From: Pyramidobacter piscolens W5455
GTDB lineage: Bacteria > Synergistota > Synergistia > Synergistales > Dethiosulfovibrionaceae
Reading direction: 5' to 3'
Length of the DNA stretch: 64,000 nucleotides
NCBI RefSeq assembly: GCF_000177335.1
Contig: NZ_ADFP01000135.1
Span: forward strand, 1 to 64,000
The notes under the pieces were generated by a model. The model was given only the letters and a program-made list of their open reading frames with translations, was not told where the DNA came from and made no database searches. Numbering within the stretch: position 1 is the first letter of the stretch; the number at the start of each line of letters is the position of its first letter. The translations under genes and the position numbers were made by a program. Shown piece after piece: positions 43,056-52,047 of the stretch.

Positions 43056-43883
43056 ATGATGCGCGTTGACATGCATTTTCACAGTTTCTGCTCTGATGGG
43101 AGCGATTCTCCCGAAGCGTTGGCGCGCCTTGGCAAAAAACGCGGGCTGGCGGTGATGTCGCTGACCGATCATGATACGATGAAAGGCGTTCCCGCCTTCA
43201 TGTCGATGTGCCGCAAGTTGGGCATCAGAGCTGTTTCGGGAGTGGAGATCTCTGCAGAATATCCGCGGACGCTGCATATCTTGGGCTATAATTATGATCC
43301 TCAGGACGAAGAGTTCCGCGCGGCGCTGGCAAAAATCCAATATTATCGCGAGGAGCGCAATCGCCGGGTTCTTGCCAAGTTGAACGAACTGGGGATCCCG
43401 ATAACGCTGAAGGACGTCCAGGATGAGGCGGGGAAGGGCGTTATCGGACGTCCGCATTTTGCCTATGCGCTGATCCGCAAGGGAGTTGTCCACGACGTGC
43501 CGACGGCCTTCTCGGAGTATTTGGGACGGGAAGGGAAGGCGTACGTTCACAAGGTCAGTTTGTCGCCGGAAGAAACGATCCGCGCGATTCATCGTGCGGG
43601 CGGCCTTTCCGTGCTGGCGCATCCGGTGCAGACGTGCCCGGATATCCGGGAGCTGCCGGATGTTCTGCGCTGGCTGAAATCGCTTGGACTCTGGGGGCTT
43701 GAATGTTATTCGGGGCACCACAGCAGGGAGCAGAGCGAGGCCTACAAAGCGCTGGCGGCGGCGAACGGTCTCGAGGTCACGGCGGGCTCCGATTACCATG
43801 GCAGAGGACGTCCCGGGTACCATTTCGGCGTGTCGGTCCCCGAAGATCTTTTGCCGTGGGCTCGTTTGGGATTGAGGATGTAG
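43056..43883 (+). CDS. PHP-domain phosphoesterase (TrpH/YciV-like)
   Basis: 275 residues. Metal-binding motifs MHFHSFCSDGSDSPE (residues 6-20), SLTDHDTMKG, a Glu in VSGVEISAEY, VLAHPVQTC, and C-terminal GSDYHGRGRPG. Related enzymes hydrolyse 3',5'-nucleoside bisphosphates or trim rRNA 5' ends (RNase AM). Cytoplasmic. It follows a short leader ORF without a gap; pmbA starts 11 bp later. Confidence 0.9.
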   Translation: MMRVDMHFHSFCSDGSDSPEALARLGKKRGLAVMSLTDHDTMKGVPAFMSMCRKLGIRAVSGVEISAEYPRTLHILGYNYDPQDEEFRAALAKIQYYREERNRRVLAKLNELGIPITLKDVQDEAGKGVIGRPHFAYALIRKGVVHDVPTAFSEYLGREGKAYVHKVSLSPEETIRAIHRAGGLSVLAHPVQTCPDIRELPDVLRWLKSLGLWGLECYSGHHSREQSEAYKALAAANGLEVTAGSDYHGRGRPGYHFGVSVPEDLLPWARLGLRM

Positions 43884-43894
43884 GGGTCGTCCGG

Positions 43895-45244
43895 ATGGAT
43901 ATCAACAGGGCCCAGCGTTTGCTCGAACGCATGCTTTCTTGTGCCAAAGCCGGCGGAGCGCTGGCGGCGGAATGTGTCTGGTGCAGTTACGGCAGTCGCT
44001 CGTTTTCGGTCTGCGATGAGGCGCTGGAAAAAAGTCATGCTTCGATTTCCGATTGTCTCGGGCTGCGCATATTGGACCGGGAGCATCGCCAGGGCGTGGC
44101 AAGCCTTTATGATATCGACGACCACGCCGCCGCCGCGCTGTGTGAAGACGCTTTTCGCAATGCGCGGCATGGAGCCGCGGAGGACGACGTCGTTTTTGCG
44201 AGGACGCAGCCGACGGCTCCGGCGATTGATCTGGGCGTTTATGATCCTGATTTGGTCGCGTGGGATCCCCGGGAACAGATCGAACTCTGTATGGAAATGA
44301 GTCGTCGGGCCCGAGCTCTCGACCGGCGCGTGCGCAAGGTGCGCGATGCCAGTATTTTTATCGGCTGGGAAGAATCGCTGACGATCAACAGCTATGGCGT
44401 TTCCTGTCACGGCCGCTCCGCTACCGGCGAAACTGGCGTCACTCTGCTGGCGGAGGACGGCGAGGCCGTCGAGATTGGCGGAACAAGTGTGGACGGGCGT
44501 TCTCGGGCGGCGCTCTCTTCCCGGTTGCCGGTCGACGAGGCTGTCGCGCGCACGGTACGCCCGCTGCACGGTGAGCCTTTGCCGACGGGGCGCTATACGC
44601 TCATCCTTGAGCCGGAGGTCGTCGCTTCCTTTCTGGGCGCCCTGTCGGAGCTGTTCTTCGCCTCGAATGTCTGCAAGGGGCTGACGCTTCTGGCCGATAA
44701 AATGGGGGAACGGGTGGCTTCCCCCGTTGTGACGCTTGTGGACGACGGGCGGCTTTATAGCGGCATGGGAACGGCCGCCTGCGACGCCGAGTGCGTTGCC
44801 ACGCAGCGGACGGTTCTGCTTGACCACGGCCGTCTCGTTTCCTGGCTGAGCAATCTGCAATACGGAAAACGTCTCGGAACAGTTTCGACGGGGAACGGCA
44901 GCCGCGGGCTTTCTTCTTTGCCCGACGTCGACGTGAGCAATCTGTTCGTCGTGCCTGGAACGCGTTCGGCGGAGGAACTTGCGGCGGTTTACGACGACTG
45001 CTTCTGTGTCACTGAGCTGATGGGGCTGCATACGGTTGACTCGGTCAGCGGGGATTTTTCGCTGGCGGCGCGAGGGCTGTATCGTAAGCACGGCGTTTTT
45101 CGTCCCGTCTCCGCGGTGACGATCGCCGGAAATCTGTGCGATTTCCTGCATAAAATTATTGAAGTAGGCGGCGATTTACGGTTCTACGACCGTTTCGGCG
45201 GCTGCACAATGGTGGTGGACGATATTGCGGTGGCTGGAAAATAA
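43895..45244 (+). CDS. pmbA: TldE/PmbA-family metalloprotease subunit
   Basis: 449 residues of the TldD/PmbA family. The TldD zinc motif HExxxH is not visible, so this is the TldE (PmbA)-like partner; TLILEPEVVASFLGALSELF, then GLTLLADKMGERVASPVVTL and VDSVSGDFSLAARG are typical. TldD/E heterodimers degrade unfolded peptides and process modified peptides. No tldD lies in the window. Start ATG 43895 gives normal length. Overlaps the amidase gene by 20 bp. Confidence 0.88.
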   Translation: MDINRAQRLLERMLSCAKAGGALAAECVWCSYGSRSFSVCDEALEKSHASISDCLGLRILDREHRQGVASLYDIDDHAAAALCEDAFRNARHGAAEDDVVFARTQPTAPAIDLGVYDPDLVAWDPREQIELCMEMSRRARALDRRVRKVRDASIFIGWEESLTINSYGVSCHGRSATGETGVTLLAEDGEAVEIGGTSVDGRSRAALSSRLPVDEAVARTVRPLHGEPLPTGRYTLILEPEVVASFLGALSELFFASNVCKGLTLLADKMGERVASPVVTLVDDGRLYSGMGTAACDAECVATQRTVLLDHGRLVSWLSNLQYGKRLGTVSTGNGSRGLSSLPDVDVSNLFVVPGTRSAEELAAVYDDCFCVTELMGLHTVDSVSGDFSLAARGLYRKHGVFRPVSAVTIAGNLCDFLHKIIEVGGDLRFYDRFGGCTMVVDDIAVAGK

Positions 45245-46868
45245 ATGTTTGAACTTCGCGCTTGTCGTTTTCCTTTGCCTTCTGGCCGTTCCGAGTGCCG
45301 GCGCAAACATGTGGCAGTGGACCGGCGCCGGAGTATCCGGGAGCGCGGAGGTGAGGGAGTTTCATTCGCTCCGCATGGCGGCGGTGGATCAGATAGCGTC
45401 AGGCCTTGGATATCAGACCCGGCAGGAAAAAGAGGAACTGGTCGTGCAGGCTCCCGTCGGGCTGCGCTTCGTGCGCGGCGCGGCGGTCGTGTGGATTGGT
45501 TACAGCGTCGTCGCTCTGCCGGCACGGGCGCGCATGGAGGACGGGCACTGGTGGGTTGATACTGACACGGTATTGAGCGTGTTCTCGCAATTTCTGAAGA
45601 GAAACGGGCGAAACGCGGCGCTGCAATGGTCAGGAACGGGAAAGCGGCAAACGCCCCCGGCGGAGCGGAAAACGGTCGATCGGAAGAAAACGCCCGCCAA
45701 CGACGCGTCACAGCGGCAATCCCTGCGGCAGGGACAGCAAAAGGCGCAGGACCTTCCCCGGCTGAAGGCGCTGAGATGGGGCGGCGATCATGCCGATGCG
45801 CGGGCTGTCATCGATCTCGAGGGCTCCGCCGAACCTTCGTATACTGTTCAGGATGAAACGTTGACCGTGGTGCTTGCGCCGATAAATGCCTCGCGGAGGC
45901 GCGAGCTCAAATCCGCGCGTTCCGACATAACCCTGTCGGTTAAAAACGACGCCACGGCGCGGCTGGATTTTTCTTTTCCCGGCAGAACGGTCAAAGTCTT
46001 CATATTGAGCGATCCTTACCGTCTTGTCATGGATTTCAAACTGGACGACAAAACCTCGCGTCGAAACGAGGACGAGAAATTTTCCGCGAGGGACGGAAGT
46101 CAGAAGGATGATAAGATCCTGAGCGCAAAAGGCGGAGAGGACAAAGCCCGTGAAAAAAAGCCGCCTTCTCCGGCGCCGCGCTCCCGCAAGGGCAAGAAGC
46201 TCGTCGTCATCGACGCGGGACACGGCGGCAAGGATCCCGGCGCCATGGCGCACGGCTATCGGGAGAAAGACCTCGCCTTGCAGATTGCCAAGCGGGTGGC
46301 GAAAGAACTGCGTTCGCGAGCGGTGACCGTGCGGATGACCCGGGAAGGGGATACCTATCCCACGCTGCGGGAACGCACGCAGATGGCGAACGACTGGAAA
46401 GCGGACGTGTTTATCAGCATCCACCTCAACGCTTTGCCCAAAGGGCGCCATTCCAAAGGCGTGGAGATCTACATCATGGCTCTGCCGACCGACAAAGACG
46501 CCATGACGCTGGCGAAAATCGAAAACGCCGAGATAGCCGAGGACAGTTCCGGCAAGAAGGGATCGTCGGACAAGAGAACTGAAATGTTGCTGTCGATCTT
46601 GGGCAACATGCAGCAGAATGCCAAGATCGACGAAAGTACCGACCTGGCCGAGGAGCTGTTCAAAGCGGGGCAGGAGAGCCGGCTGGACATGAAGCGGGTC
46701 GCTCAGGCGCCTTTCTGGGTGCTGCGCGGCGCGGTCATGCCGTCGGTGCTGATCGAGACGGGATTCATCACTGAGCTGTCGGAAGCGAAGCGTTTGGCGC
46801 AGCCGGCGTATCAGCAGCGAATGGCGGAATCGATTGCATCAGGTATAATAAATTTCATCAACCGTTAA
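45225..46868 (+). CDS. N-acetylmuramoyl-L-alanine amidase (AmiC-like) with AMIN domain
   Basis: 547 residues. A signal peptide (NFALVVFLCLLAVPSAGAN) precedes a copper-amine-oxidase-N-like region. An AMIN-type domain spans about residues 185-275, then a charged linker (about 280-325), then Amidase_3 with zinc ligands in VIDAGHGGKDPGA, YREKDLALQI, FISIHLNALPKG and catalytic Glu in VLIETGFITE. Cleaves septal peptidoglycan in the periplasm. The TTG at 45225 overlaps pmbA; TTG 45249 (MNFALVV) gives a neater signal peptide and may be the true start. Confidence 0.9.
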   Translation: MRWLENKCLNFALVVFLCLLAVPSAGANMWQWTGAGVSGSAEVREFHSLRMAAVDQIASGLGYQTRQEKEELVVQAPVGLRFVRGAAVVWIGYSVVALPARARMEDGHWWVDTDTVLSVFSQFLKRNGRNAALQWSGTGKRQTPPAERKTVDRKKTPANDASQRQSLRQGQQKAQDLPRLKALRWGGDHADARAVIDLEGSAEPSYTVQDETLTVVLAPINASRRRELKSARSDITLSVKNDATARLDFSFPGRTVKVFILSDPYRLVMDFKLDDKTSRRNEDEKFSARDGSQKDDKILSAKGGEDKAREKKPPSPAPRSRKGKKLVVIDAGHGGKDPGAMAHGYREKDLALQIAKRVAKELRSRAVTVRMTREGDTYPTLRERTQMANDWKADVFISIHLNALPKGRHSKGVEIYIMALPTDKDAMTLAKIENAEIAEDSSGKKGSSDKRTEMLLSILGNMQQNAKIDESTDLAEELFKAGQESRLDMKRVAQAPFWVLRGAVMPSVLIETGFITELSEAKRLAQPAYQQRMAESIASGIINFINR

Positions 46869-46916
46869 TTCCCGAAAGTTCTTGGGAAAGAGATCCTATT
46901 TGAGGAGTGATCGACA

Positions 46917-47576
46917 GTGAACGATGAAATCTCGCGCCGACCGCGAATGCCCGACCGTGAGGAATATTATCAGCCGCGGCGGCGCGCGCCGTTTTTTCTG
47001 CGCGTGCTGGCGCAGCTGAGCGTGATGGTGATCTTTCTGGCGGCAGGTTATTATGGGGCCGATCTGTTTTTGAAGATGCTTGACCGCAAGAACGTGCTCA
47101 AACAGGAAAATATCGTCTCCAATACGGAGGACCTGCAGCGTCTCCTGGCGGCCGGGGATTCGAACGACAGCGTCGTGGGGCCGCGCAAAGAGCTTGTGGT
47201 ATACCCGCTCGGGCGCGACGGCATGGTGAAAGCCAGCATGAAGGTCCTGTCCGAAGTGCAGGAAGACGAGATCGTCCAGGCCGTGAACGCGGTCTTCCGG
47301 GAATCTTCGGAAAGCTGGGCCAACGTGATCGAAGCGAAACACGTCTATCGCGACGGCATCGCCGTTTATCTTGATCTGCCGCAGGGCTTCGCCGCCGGCC
47401 TGGGAAAGATGTCCGAAGAGCGCGCTTTGCTGATGCTGACGGGAATCGTGCGCACGGTCGTGGAGAATTTCCTGCCGGTCAAACAGGTCTATTTCCTTCA
47501 GGAAGGCCGCTGGGTGCAGAACGTCGGCTCGATTCGCCTTTCCGACCCCTGGGGATTGGAAAACGCGAACGGCTGA
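46917..47576 (+). CDS. GerMN-domain membrane-anchored protein
   Basis: 219 residues: a basic N-terminus, one membrane helix ([20 protein letters not shown]), then a GerMN-like domain ([55 protein letters not shown]). It faces the periplasm. GerMN domains occur in Gram-positive spore and lipoproteins, and beside cell-wall amidases in non-sporing anaerobes, as here. GTG 46917 has GAGGAG about nine bases upstream. Confidence 0.82.
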   Translation: MNDEISRRPRMPDREEYYQPRRRAPFFLRVLAQLSVMVIFLAAGYYGADLFLKMLDRKNVLKQENIVSNTEDLQRLLAAGDSNDSVVGPRKELVVYPLGRDGMVKASMKVLSEVQEDEIVQAVNAVFRESSESWANVIEAKHVYRDGIAVYLDLPQGFAAGLGKMSEERALLMLTGIVRTVVENFLPVKQVYFLQEGRWVQNVGSIRLSDPWGLENANG

Positions 47577-47665
47577 ATGAGAGGTCAGCGCGCAGAAAAC
47601 GCTCGTGCGCGCTGATCTTGTATTTTTCAAAATTGCCGAGGACAGAGAAAAACTGTCCATCGTTT

Positions 47666-48421
47666 ATGGAGGCGAAAGAGATTCATACTTTGACGAGAGA
47701 ACGGGCTGACGCGCTTCGCCCCGTGACCATGGAACGAAACTGGAACGTTTACGCCGAAGGCTCCTGCGTGATTTCCTGCGGGCGCACCAGAGTGCTCTGC
47801 ACGGCTACGGTGGAGGACAAAGTGCCGCCCTTTTTGCGCGGACAGGGCAAAGGCTGGGTGACGGCCGAATATTCGTTGTTGCCGCGCTCGACGATGACGC
47901 GCGTGCCGCGGGATTCCACAAAAGGGCGGATCAACGGACGCAGCCAGGAAATCCAGCGCCTCATCGGCCGTTCTCTGCGCGCCGCCGTGGATCTTGACGC
48001 GCTGGGCGAGCGCTGCGTCACGCTCGACTGCGACGTGATCCAAGCGGACGGCGGCACGCGCACCGCTTCGATCACCGGCGCCTATGTGGCGCTGGTCGAC
48101 GCGCTGCGCTGGCTGCGCGGACAGGGGGCTTTCGAAAAATTGCCGCTCAAATCACCGGTGGCGGCCGTCAGCGTCGGAAAAGTGCGGGGGCAGCTGCTGC
48201 TGGATCTGTGTTACGAGGAAGACAGCACCGCCGAGGTCGATTTCAACGTCGTCATGAACGGACAGGGCGATTTTATCGAAGTGCAGGGAACGGGCGAAGG
48301 CGGCGTCTTCTCCCGCGAGGAGATGGCGGGGATGCTCGATCTGGCGTCGGCGGGGATCCACGAACTGATGGCGCTGCAGCGGCATGTGCTGCGGTGGGCT
48401 GACGAGGAGGTCCGTAAATGA
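47666..48421 (+). CDS. rph: Ribonuclease PH
   Basis: Phosphorolytic 3'-5' exoribonuclease trimming tRNA ends. It shows [60 protein letters not shown] and [20 protein letters not shown]; 251 residues. ATG 47666 lacks an upstream ribosome site, while a GGAGG lies just inside the frame (47668-47672) and would favour a start eight codons later (ATT or TTG). The exact N-terminus is therefore uncertain. Overlaps rdgB by ATGA. Confidence 0.93.
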   Translation: MEAKEIHTLTRERADALRPVTMERNWNVYAEGSCVISCGRTRVLCTATVEDKVPPFLRGQGKGWVTAEYSLLPRSTMTRVPRDSTKGRINGRSQEIQRLIGRSLRAAVDLDALGERCVTLDCDVIQADGGTRTASITGAYVALVDALRWLRGQGAFEKLPLKSPVAAVSVGKVRGQLLLDLCYEEDSTAEVDFNVVMNGQGDFIEVQGTGEGGVFSREEMAGMLDLASAGIHELMALQRHVLRWADEEVRK

Positions 48422-49029
48422 TCGTGATGGACGGCGTTTCACTGCAAAAATTGGTGATCGCCAGCGGCAACCGGCACAAGTACGAAGAGTTCTGCGCTCT
48501 TCTCGCGCCGCTCGGGATCGAGCTGATCTTCGGCGGCGGTTGCGAACGCCCGCTGAACGTGGAGGAGACCGGCGCCACTTTTCTGGAAAACGCGGCGCTG
48601 AAAGCCTGCGCCTGGGCAAAACATACGGGGCTGCCCGCCATCAGCGACGACAGCGGCATCGAAGTGCGCGCGCTGGACTGGCGGCCGGGCATTTATTCTT
48701 CGCGTGTCGGCGGCGAAGACGACGAAGCCTGCCGCCAGTGGCTGATCGCCAACATGGCCGACAAGTCGGACCGTTTCGCCCGCTACGCTGCGGCGCTCGT
48801 GCTGGCCTTTCCCGACGGAAGCGTTCATTGGCGGACGCTGGCCTACTGCAACGGCCGCGTGATTCAGGAGAAGCGCGGCGGGAACGGCTTCGGCTACGAC
48901 CCGCTTTTCATTCCCGAAGGATATGACCTGACGTTCGGCGAGCTGCCGGCGGAGACGAAAGCGAAATTGTCGCACCGGGCCAAGGCGTCGCAGGCTTTTA
49001 TCGAAATGCTGCACGGCCTGAAAAGCTGA
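48418..49029 (+). CDS. rdgB: XTP/dITP diphosphatase (Ham1/RdgB)
   Basis: 203 residues: [20 protein letters not shown] at the N-terminus, [29 protein letters not shown] and [20 protein letters not shown], all hallmarks. Removes non-canonical purine triphosphates. Start ATG 48418 overlaps the rph stop; an in-frame ATG at 48427 is an alternative. rph-rdgB is a widely conserved pair. Confidence 0.95.
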   Translation: MIVMDGVSLQKLVIASGNRHKYEEFCALLAPLGIELIFGGGCERPLNVEETGATFLENAALKACAWAKHTGLPAISDDSGIEVRALDWRPGIYSSRVGGEDDEACRQWLIANMADKSDRFARYAAALVLAFPDGSVHWRTLAYCNGRVIQEKRGGNGFGYDPLFIPEGYDLTFGELPAETKAKLSHRAKASQAFIEMLHGLKS

Positions 49030-49172
49030 AAAGTCAGGCGCGCAGACATGCCTCTTGAGGTCGCCCCGCTGGACGATTTTCCCCCGGCGGAATTTTGTGG
49101 TAGAATCATTCGGAATTCATCGGGTAAGATGGATACGAAAAACTCAGTAAAAATTTTCGGAGGTGCGCTCCA

Positions 49173-49394
49173 GTGAAAACTTTTCTTGCGATTGTCCAGA
49201 TTCTCCTGTGCGTGGTGCTGATGATCGTGGTCATGCTTCAGCCGCGCAAACAGGGCCGCGGCGGTATCTTCGGCGGAGCAACGCTGGCCGATCCTACGGC
49301 CAACCAGTGGTCCCGCTTTTCCGGCCTGTCCAAGATCACCGTGGTCGTCTGCGCTCTGTTCATGCTCAATTCCCTTGTTCTGATCGTTCTCTAA
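49173..49394 (+). CDS. secG: Preprotein translocase subunit SecG
   Basis: 73 residues with two membrane helices (FLAIVQILLCVVLMIVVMLQ and KITVVVCALFMLNSLVLIVL) separated by the GRGGIFGGATLADP loop typical of SecG. GTG 49173 is preceded by GGAGGTG. Accessory subunit of SecYEG. pncB follows 22 bp later. Confidence 0.9.
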   Translation: MKTFLAIVQILLCVVLMIVVMLQPRKQGRGGIFGGATLADPTANQWSRFSGLSKITVVVCALFMLNSLVLIVL

Positions 49395-49416
49395 ATACGA
49401 AAGAGATCCGTGTTCA

Positions 49417-50454
49417 ATGTCAACTGCAAGCATCGAAACTTTGAAAGACGTCGCGTCGGTAGAAGTTTCCCCTGACCGTCTGCCCAGCGCAACGCATGAG
49501 GAAATTCTCAACGGTCTGACCACGGACATTTATTTCATCAGGACCCGCGATCTGCTTGACCATATGGGGCTTCTCAACACCCCGGTCGTGGCGGAGGTAT
49601 TCGCCCGCCGCAGCGGCATTTTCGCCGGCGCGGAGGAGACGGCGCGCCTTCTCCGCGGGAAAAACGTCCGCATCGACGCCGTTCCCGAGGGCACGCCTTT
49701 CAAGCCGAAAGATACGCTGATGCGCCTGACCGGGCCGTACGGCGCTTTCGGCATGTACGAGACCACGCTGCTGGGCATGCTGGCGTCTTCGACCAGCTGG
49801 GCGACGGCGGCCCGCGAGTGCGTCGAAGCCGCGGACGGCAAGCCCGTACTCTGTTTCGGCGCGCGGCACGTTCATCCCGCGGTCGCGCCCGTGATGGAGC
49901 GTATCGCCGTGAAAGTCGGCGGCTGCGCCGGGGCCAGCTGTATCCTCGGCGCCAAACTGCTGGGACAGAACCCTTCCGGCACCATTCCTCACGCGGCGAT
50001 CCTGATGGCCGGTGACACGCTCAAACTGGCTAAAGTGTACGACGAGATCACGCCGGCCGGCGAAACGCGCGTCGTGCTCGTCGATACGTTCAAGGACGAG
50101 AGCGAAGAAGCGCTCCGCGTCGCCCAGGCGCTTGGGCCGCATCTTGGCGCCATTCGTCTGGACACGCCCAGCGAGCGCGGCGGCGTTACTCCCGAATTGA
50201 TCCGCGAGGTCCGTTACCGCCTCGACATGGCCGGGTTTAAACACGTCAAGATCGTCGCGACGGGCGGCTTGACGCCCGAGCGGATCCGCGTCCTTTCCGA
50301 GGCCGGAGCCGACACTTTCGGCGTGGGCAGCTACATCTGCCACGGCGCTCAGATCGACATGACGCTCGATCTCAAAGAAGTTGACGGAAAACCCGTGGCA
50401 AAACGAGGCAGATTGCCCGGACCACTGGACAATCCGCTGCTTGTGAGAGTATAA
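49417..50454 (+). CDS. pncB: Nicotinate phosphoribosyltransferase
   Basis: 345 residues of the NadC/PncB fold, short class. RSGIFAGAEETARLLRGKNV, GGCAGASCILGAKLLGQNPS and TLKLAKVYDEI, then LVDTFKDESEEALRVAQAL and GADTFGVGSYI at the phosphate site. Salvages nicotinate to NAMN for NAD synthesis. NadC (quinolinate) is less likely because nadA/nadB are absent and the form is longer. Promoter elements for rplM overlap its stop codon. Confidence 0.85.
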   Translation: MSTASIETLKDVASVEVSPDRLPSATHEEILNGLTTDIYFIRTRDLLDHMGLLNTPVVAEVFARRSGIFAGAEETARLLRGKNVRIDAVPEGTPFKPKDTLMRLTGPYGAFGMYETTLLGMLASSTSWATAARECVEAADGKPVLCFGARHVHPAVAPVMERIAVKVGGCAGASCILGAKLLGQNPSGTIPHAAILMAGDTLKLAKVYDEITPAGETRVVLVDTFKDESEEALRVAQALGPHLGAIRLDTPSERGGVTPELIREVRYRLDMAGFKHVKIVATGGLTPERIRVLSEAGADTFGVGSYICHGAQIDMTLDLKEVDGKPVAKRGRLPGPLDNPLLVRV

Positions 50455-50455
50455 T
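50426..50455 (+). promoter_or_regulatory. Promoter of rplM-rpsI, overlapping the pncB stop
   Basis: TGGACA (50426-50431), 18-bp spacer, TATAAT (50450-50455). The pncB stop TAA is 50452-50454. It leaves an untranslated leader of roughly 180 nt before rplM. Confidence 0.7.
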
Positions 50456-50642
50456 ATCCAATTGTGAGAAACGCGCCTCCTCGTTCGAGCTCTGGTAGAG
50501 TTGTCACACACTTCCCTACGGCCTCTGATCGATGAAGTGACGGTTGCGCTCCAAACACTGGATCATCTTGGGTTCCCCAGAGCCCGGCGGTCCGATCTCA
50601 TGCAGTATCTCAAAACAAGAATGTAAAAGGAGAGTGTTTCGA

Positions 50643-51077
50643 ATGACCGGCAACCGGACATTCATGGCTCGCAAAGAGACCGTTCAGCGGAACTGGTTTC
50701 TGATCGACGCCACCGGCGTCCCCGCGGGACGTTTGGCTTCGCGCGTCGCTCTGATCCTCACGGGCAAGAACAAGCCCATCTATACGCCTCACGTCGATAC
50801 GGGGGACTTCGTCGTCATCATCAACGCCGACAAGGTCGGCCTGACCGGCAACAAACTGGAGACTTCCAAGGTCCATTCCTACAGCGGCTTTCCCGGCGGA
50901 TTCAAGGAAATGACCTACGGCGAGGCGATGAAGCGCAGCTCTGTGCGCCTGCTTGAGCGTATCATCAAGGGAATGCTTCCCAAACACAATCATCTGAACT
51001 TCGGGCGCAAGCTGAAAGTCTACGCCGGCGCCAATCATCCTCACGCGGCCCAGAAGCCCGTGACGATCACTCTGTAA
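50643..51077 (+). CDS. rplM: 50S ribosomal protein L13
   Basis: 144 residues: RNWFLIDATGVPAGRLASRV, ILTGKNKPIYTPHVDTGDFV, MLPKHNHLNFGRKLKVYAG and AQKPVTITL. ATG 50643 has AAAAGGAGAG upstream; a second ATG eight residues later is an alternative. It pairs with rpsI, 16 bp downstream. The long leader may carry autogenous control as known for L13 in other bacteria (inference). Confidence 0.96.
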   Translation: MTGNRTFMARKETVQRNWFLIDATGVPAGRLASRVALILTGKNKPIYTPHVDTGDFVVIINADKVGLTGNKLETSKVHSYSGFPGGFKEMTYGEAMKRSSVRLLERIIKGMLPKHNHLNFGRKLKVYAGANHPHAAQKPVTITL

Positions 51078-51093
51078 AGAAGGAGGAGATTCG

Positions 51094-51486
51094 ATGGCTA
51101 CTTCTTATTACTGGGGTACGGGGCGCCGCAAGAACGCGATCGCCCGCGTCCATATCGCCGCCGGCGAAGGCAAGTTCCTGGTCAACGGCCGCGAGACCGC
51201 CGAGTACTTCCCTCGCCACAACTGGCTGAGCGGCGCTCTGTCTCCTCTGGTCGTGACGGGGCTCGAGGGCAAGGTCGACGTATTCGTCAACGCCCAGGGC
51301 GGCGGCCTCACCGGCCAGTCCGGCGCGATCAGCCTCGGCTTGGCCCGCGCGCTTCTGAAGATGAATCCCGATCTTCGTCCCGTGCTGAAGAAGGCGGGGC
51401 TCCTTACCCGCGACCCGCGCATGGTCGAACGCAAAAAGTTCGGTCAAAAGGGCGCCCGCGCGAAGTTCCAGTTCAGCAAGCGTTAA
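51094..51486 (+). CDS. rpsI: 30S ribosomal protein S9
   Basis: 130 residues: YYWGTGRRKNAIARVHIAAG at the start, SGAISLGLARALLKMNPDLR in the middle and the canonical C-terminus ARAKFQFSKR that reaches the P site. AAGGAGGAG precedes ATG 51094. Ends the rplM-rpsI operon. Confidence 0.97.
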   Translation: MATSYYWGTGRRKNAIARVHIAAGEGKFLVNGRETAEYFPRHNWLSGALSPLVVTGLEGKVDVFVNAQGGGLTGQSGAISLGLARALLKMNPDLRPVLKKAGLLTRDPRMVERKKFGQKGARAKFQFSKR

Positions 51487-51500
51487 TTTTTTTTCGACAG

Positions 51501-51538
51501 AAAAGCAGTCCGGTACATGTGCGCCGGGCTGCTTTTTT
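51501..51538 (+). terminator. Terminator of rplM-rpsI
   Basis: AAAAGCAGTCCGG pairs with CCGGGCTGCTTTTTT, T run present. Confidence 0.85.
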
Positions 51539-51550
51539 CATGTCTGCCTC

Positions 51551-51578
51551 TTGACACGGAGCGCGTGAAGAGTATAAT
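51551..51578 (+). promoter_or_regulatory. Promoter of tRNA-Asn
   Basis: TTGACA (51551-51556), 16-bp spacer, TATAAT (51573-51578); 20 bp before the tRNA. Confidence 0.85.
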
Positions 51579-51598
51579 TCTTTCCATTCTTAATGAAT

Positions 51599-51674
51599 TC
51601 CTCGATAGCTCAGTCGGCAGAGCGGGTGACTGTTAATCACTAGGTCGCAGGTTCAAGTCCTGCTCGAGGAGCCA
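51599..51674 (+). tRNA. tRNA-Asn (GTT)
   Basis: Acceptor TCCTCGA/TCGAGGA, encoded GCCA end; anticodon loop CTGTTAA within GTGA/TCAC, anticodon GTT. Confidence 0.96.
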
Positions 51675-51682
51675 GAAAACTG

Positions 51683-51718
51683 AAGGCCCTGACGCAAAAA
51701 AACGTCAGGGCCTTTTCG
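51683..51718. terminator. Terminator of tRNA-Asn
   Basis: Twelve-bp perfect stem AAGGCCCTGACG with complement, followed by TTTTC. Confidence 0.85.
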
Positions 51719-51747
51719 TATGCGGACTTTTCGGCGTGCGGAAATTT

Positions 51748-51996
51748 TTACAGCAGCGATTCCCAGTCGAGGGTGAGCGAGCCGTCTTCCCTGACCACGC
51801 AGGGGACGCCGACGAAGTGTTCTTGACGAGCTTCGGCGAAGACGTCTTCCGTGTCGCGCAGTTTGAGAAACTCTTTCAGCGTCTTGATGTCGGCGTCGAT
51901 GTCGCGGAATTCGAAATCGACGCCGCGCGCTTTGTACTCGCGCAGCGCGTCGACGGTGTCGGGGCAGTTCATGGTGCCATAGACGATGACTTTCAT
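51748..51996 (-). CDS. Glutaredoxin-like thioredoxin-fold protein
   Basis: 82 residues: VIVYGTMNCPDTVDALREYK, then a DIDADIKTLKEFLKLRD helix, GVPCVVREDGSLTLDW. The active site is CPDT, with a single Cys, placing it among monothiol-like glutaredoxin-related proteins rather than classic CPYC. A second Cys stands in the cis-Pro region (VPC). AAGGAGG precedes the ATG. Its substrate is unknown. Confidence 0.85.
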   Translation of the reverse strand: MKVIVYGTMNCPDTVDALREYKARGVDFEFRDIDADIKTLKEFLKLRDTEDVFAEARQEHFVGVPCVVREDGSLTLDWESLL

Positions 51997-52047
51997 GGAA
52001 AATTCCTCCTTGGAATGAAATGGGCACGCTTCAACAAAAACGGCAAT

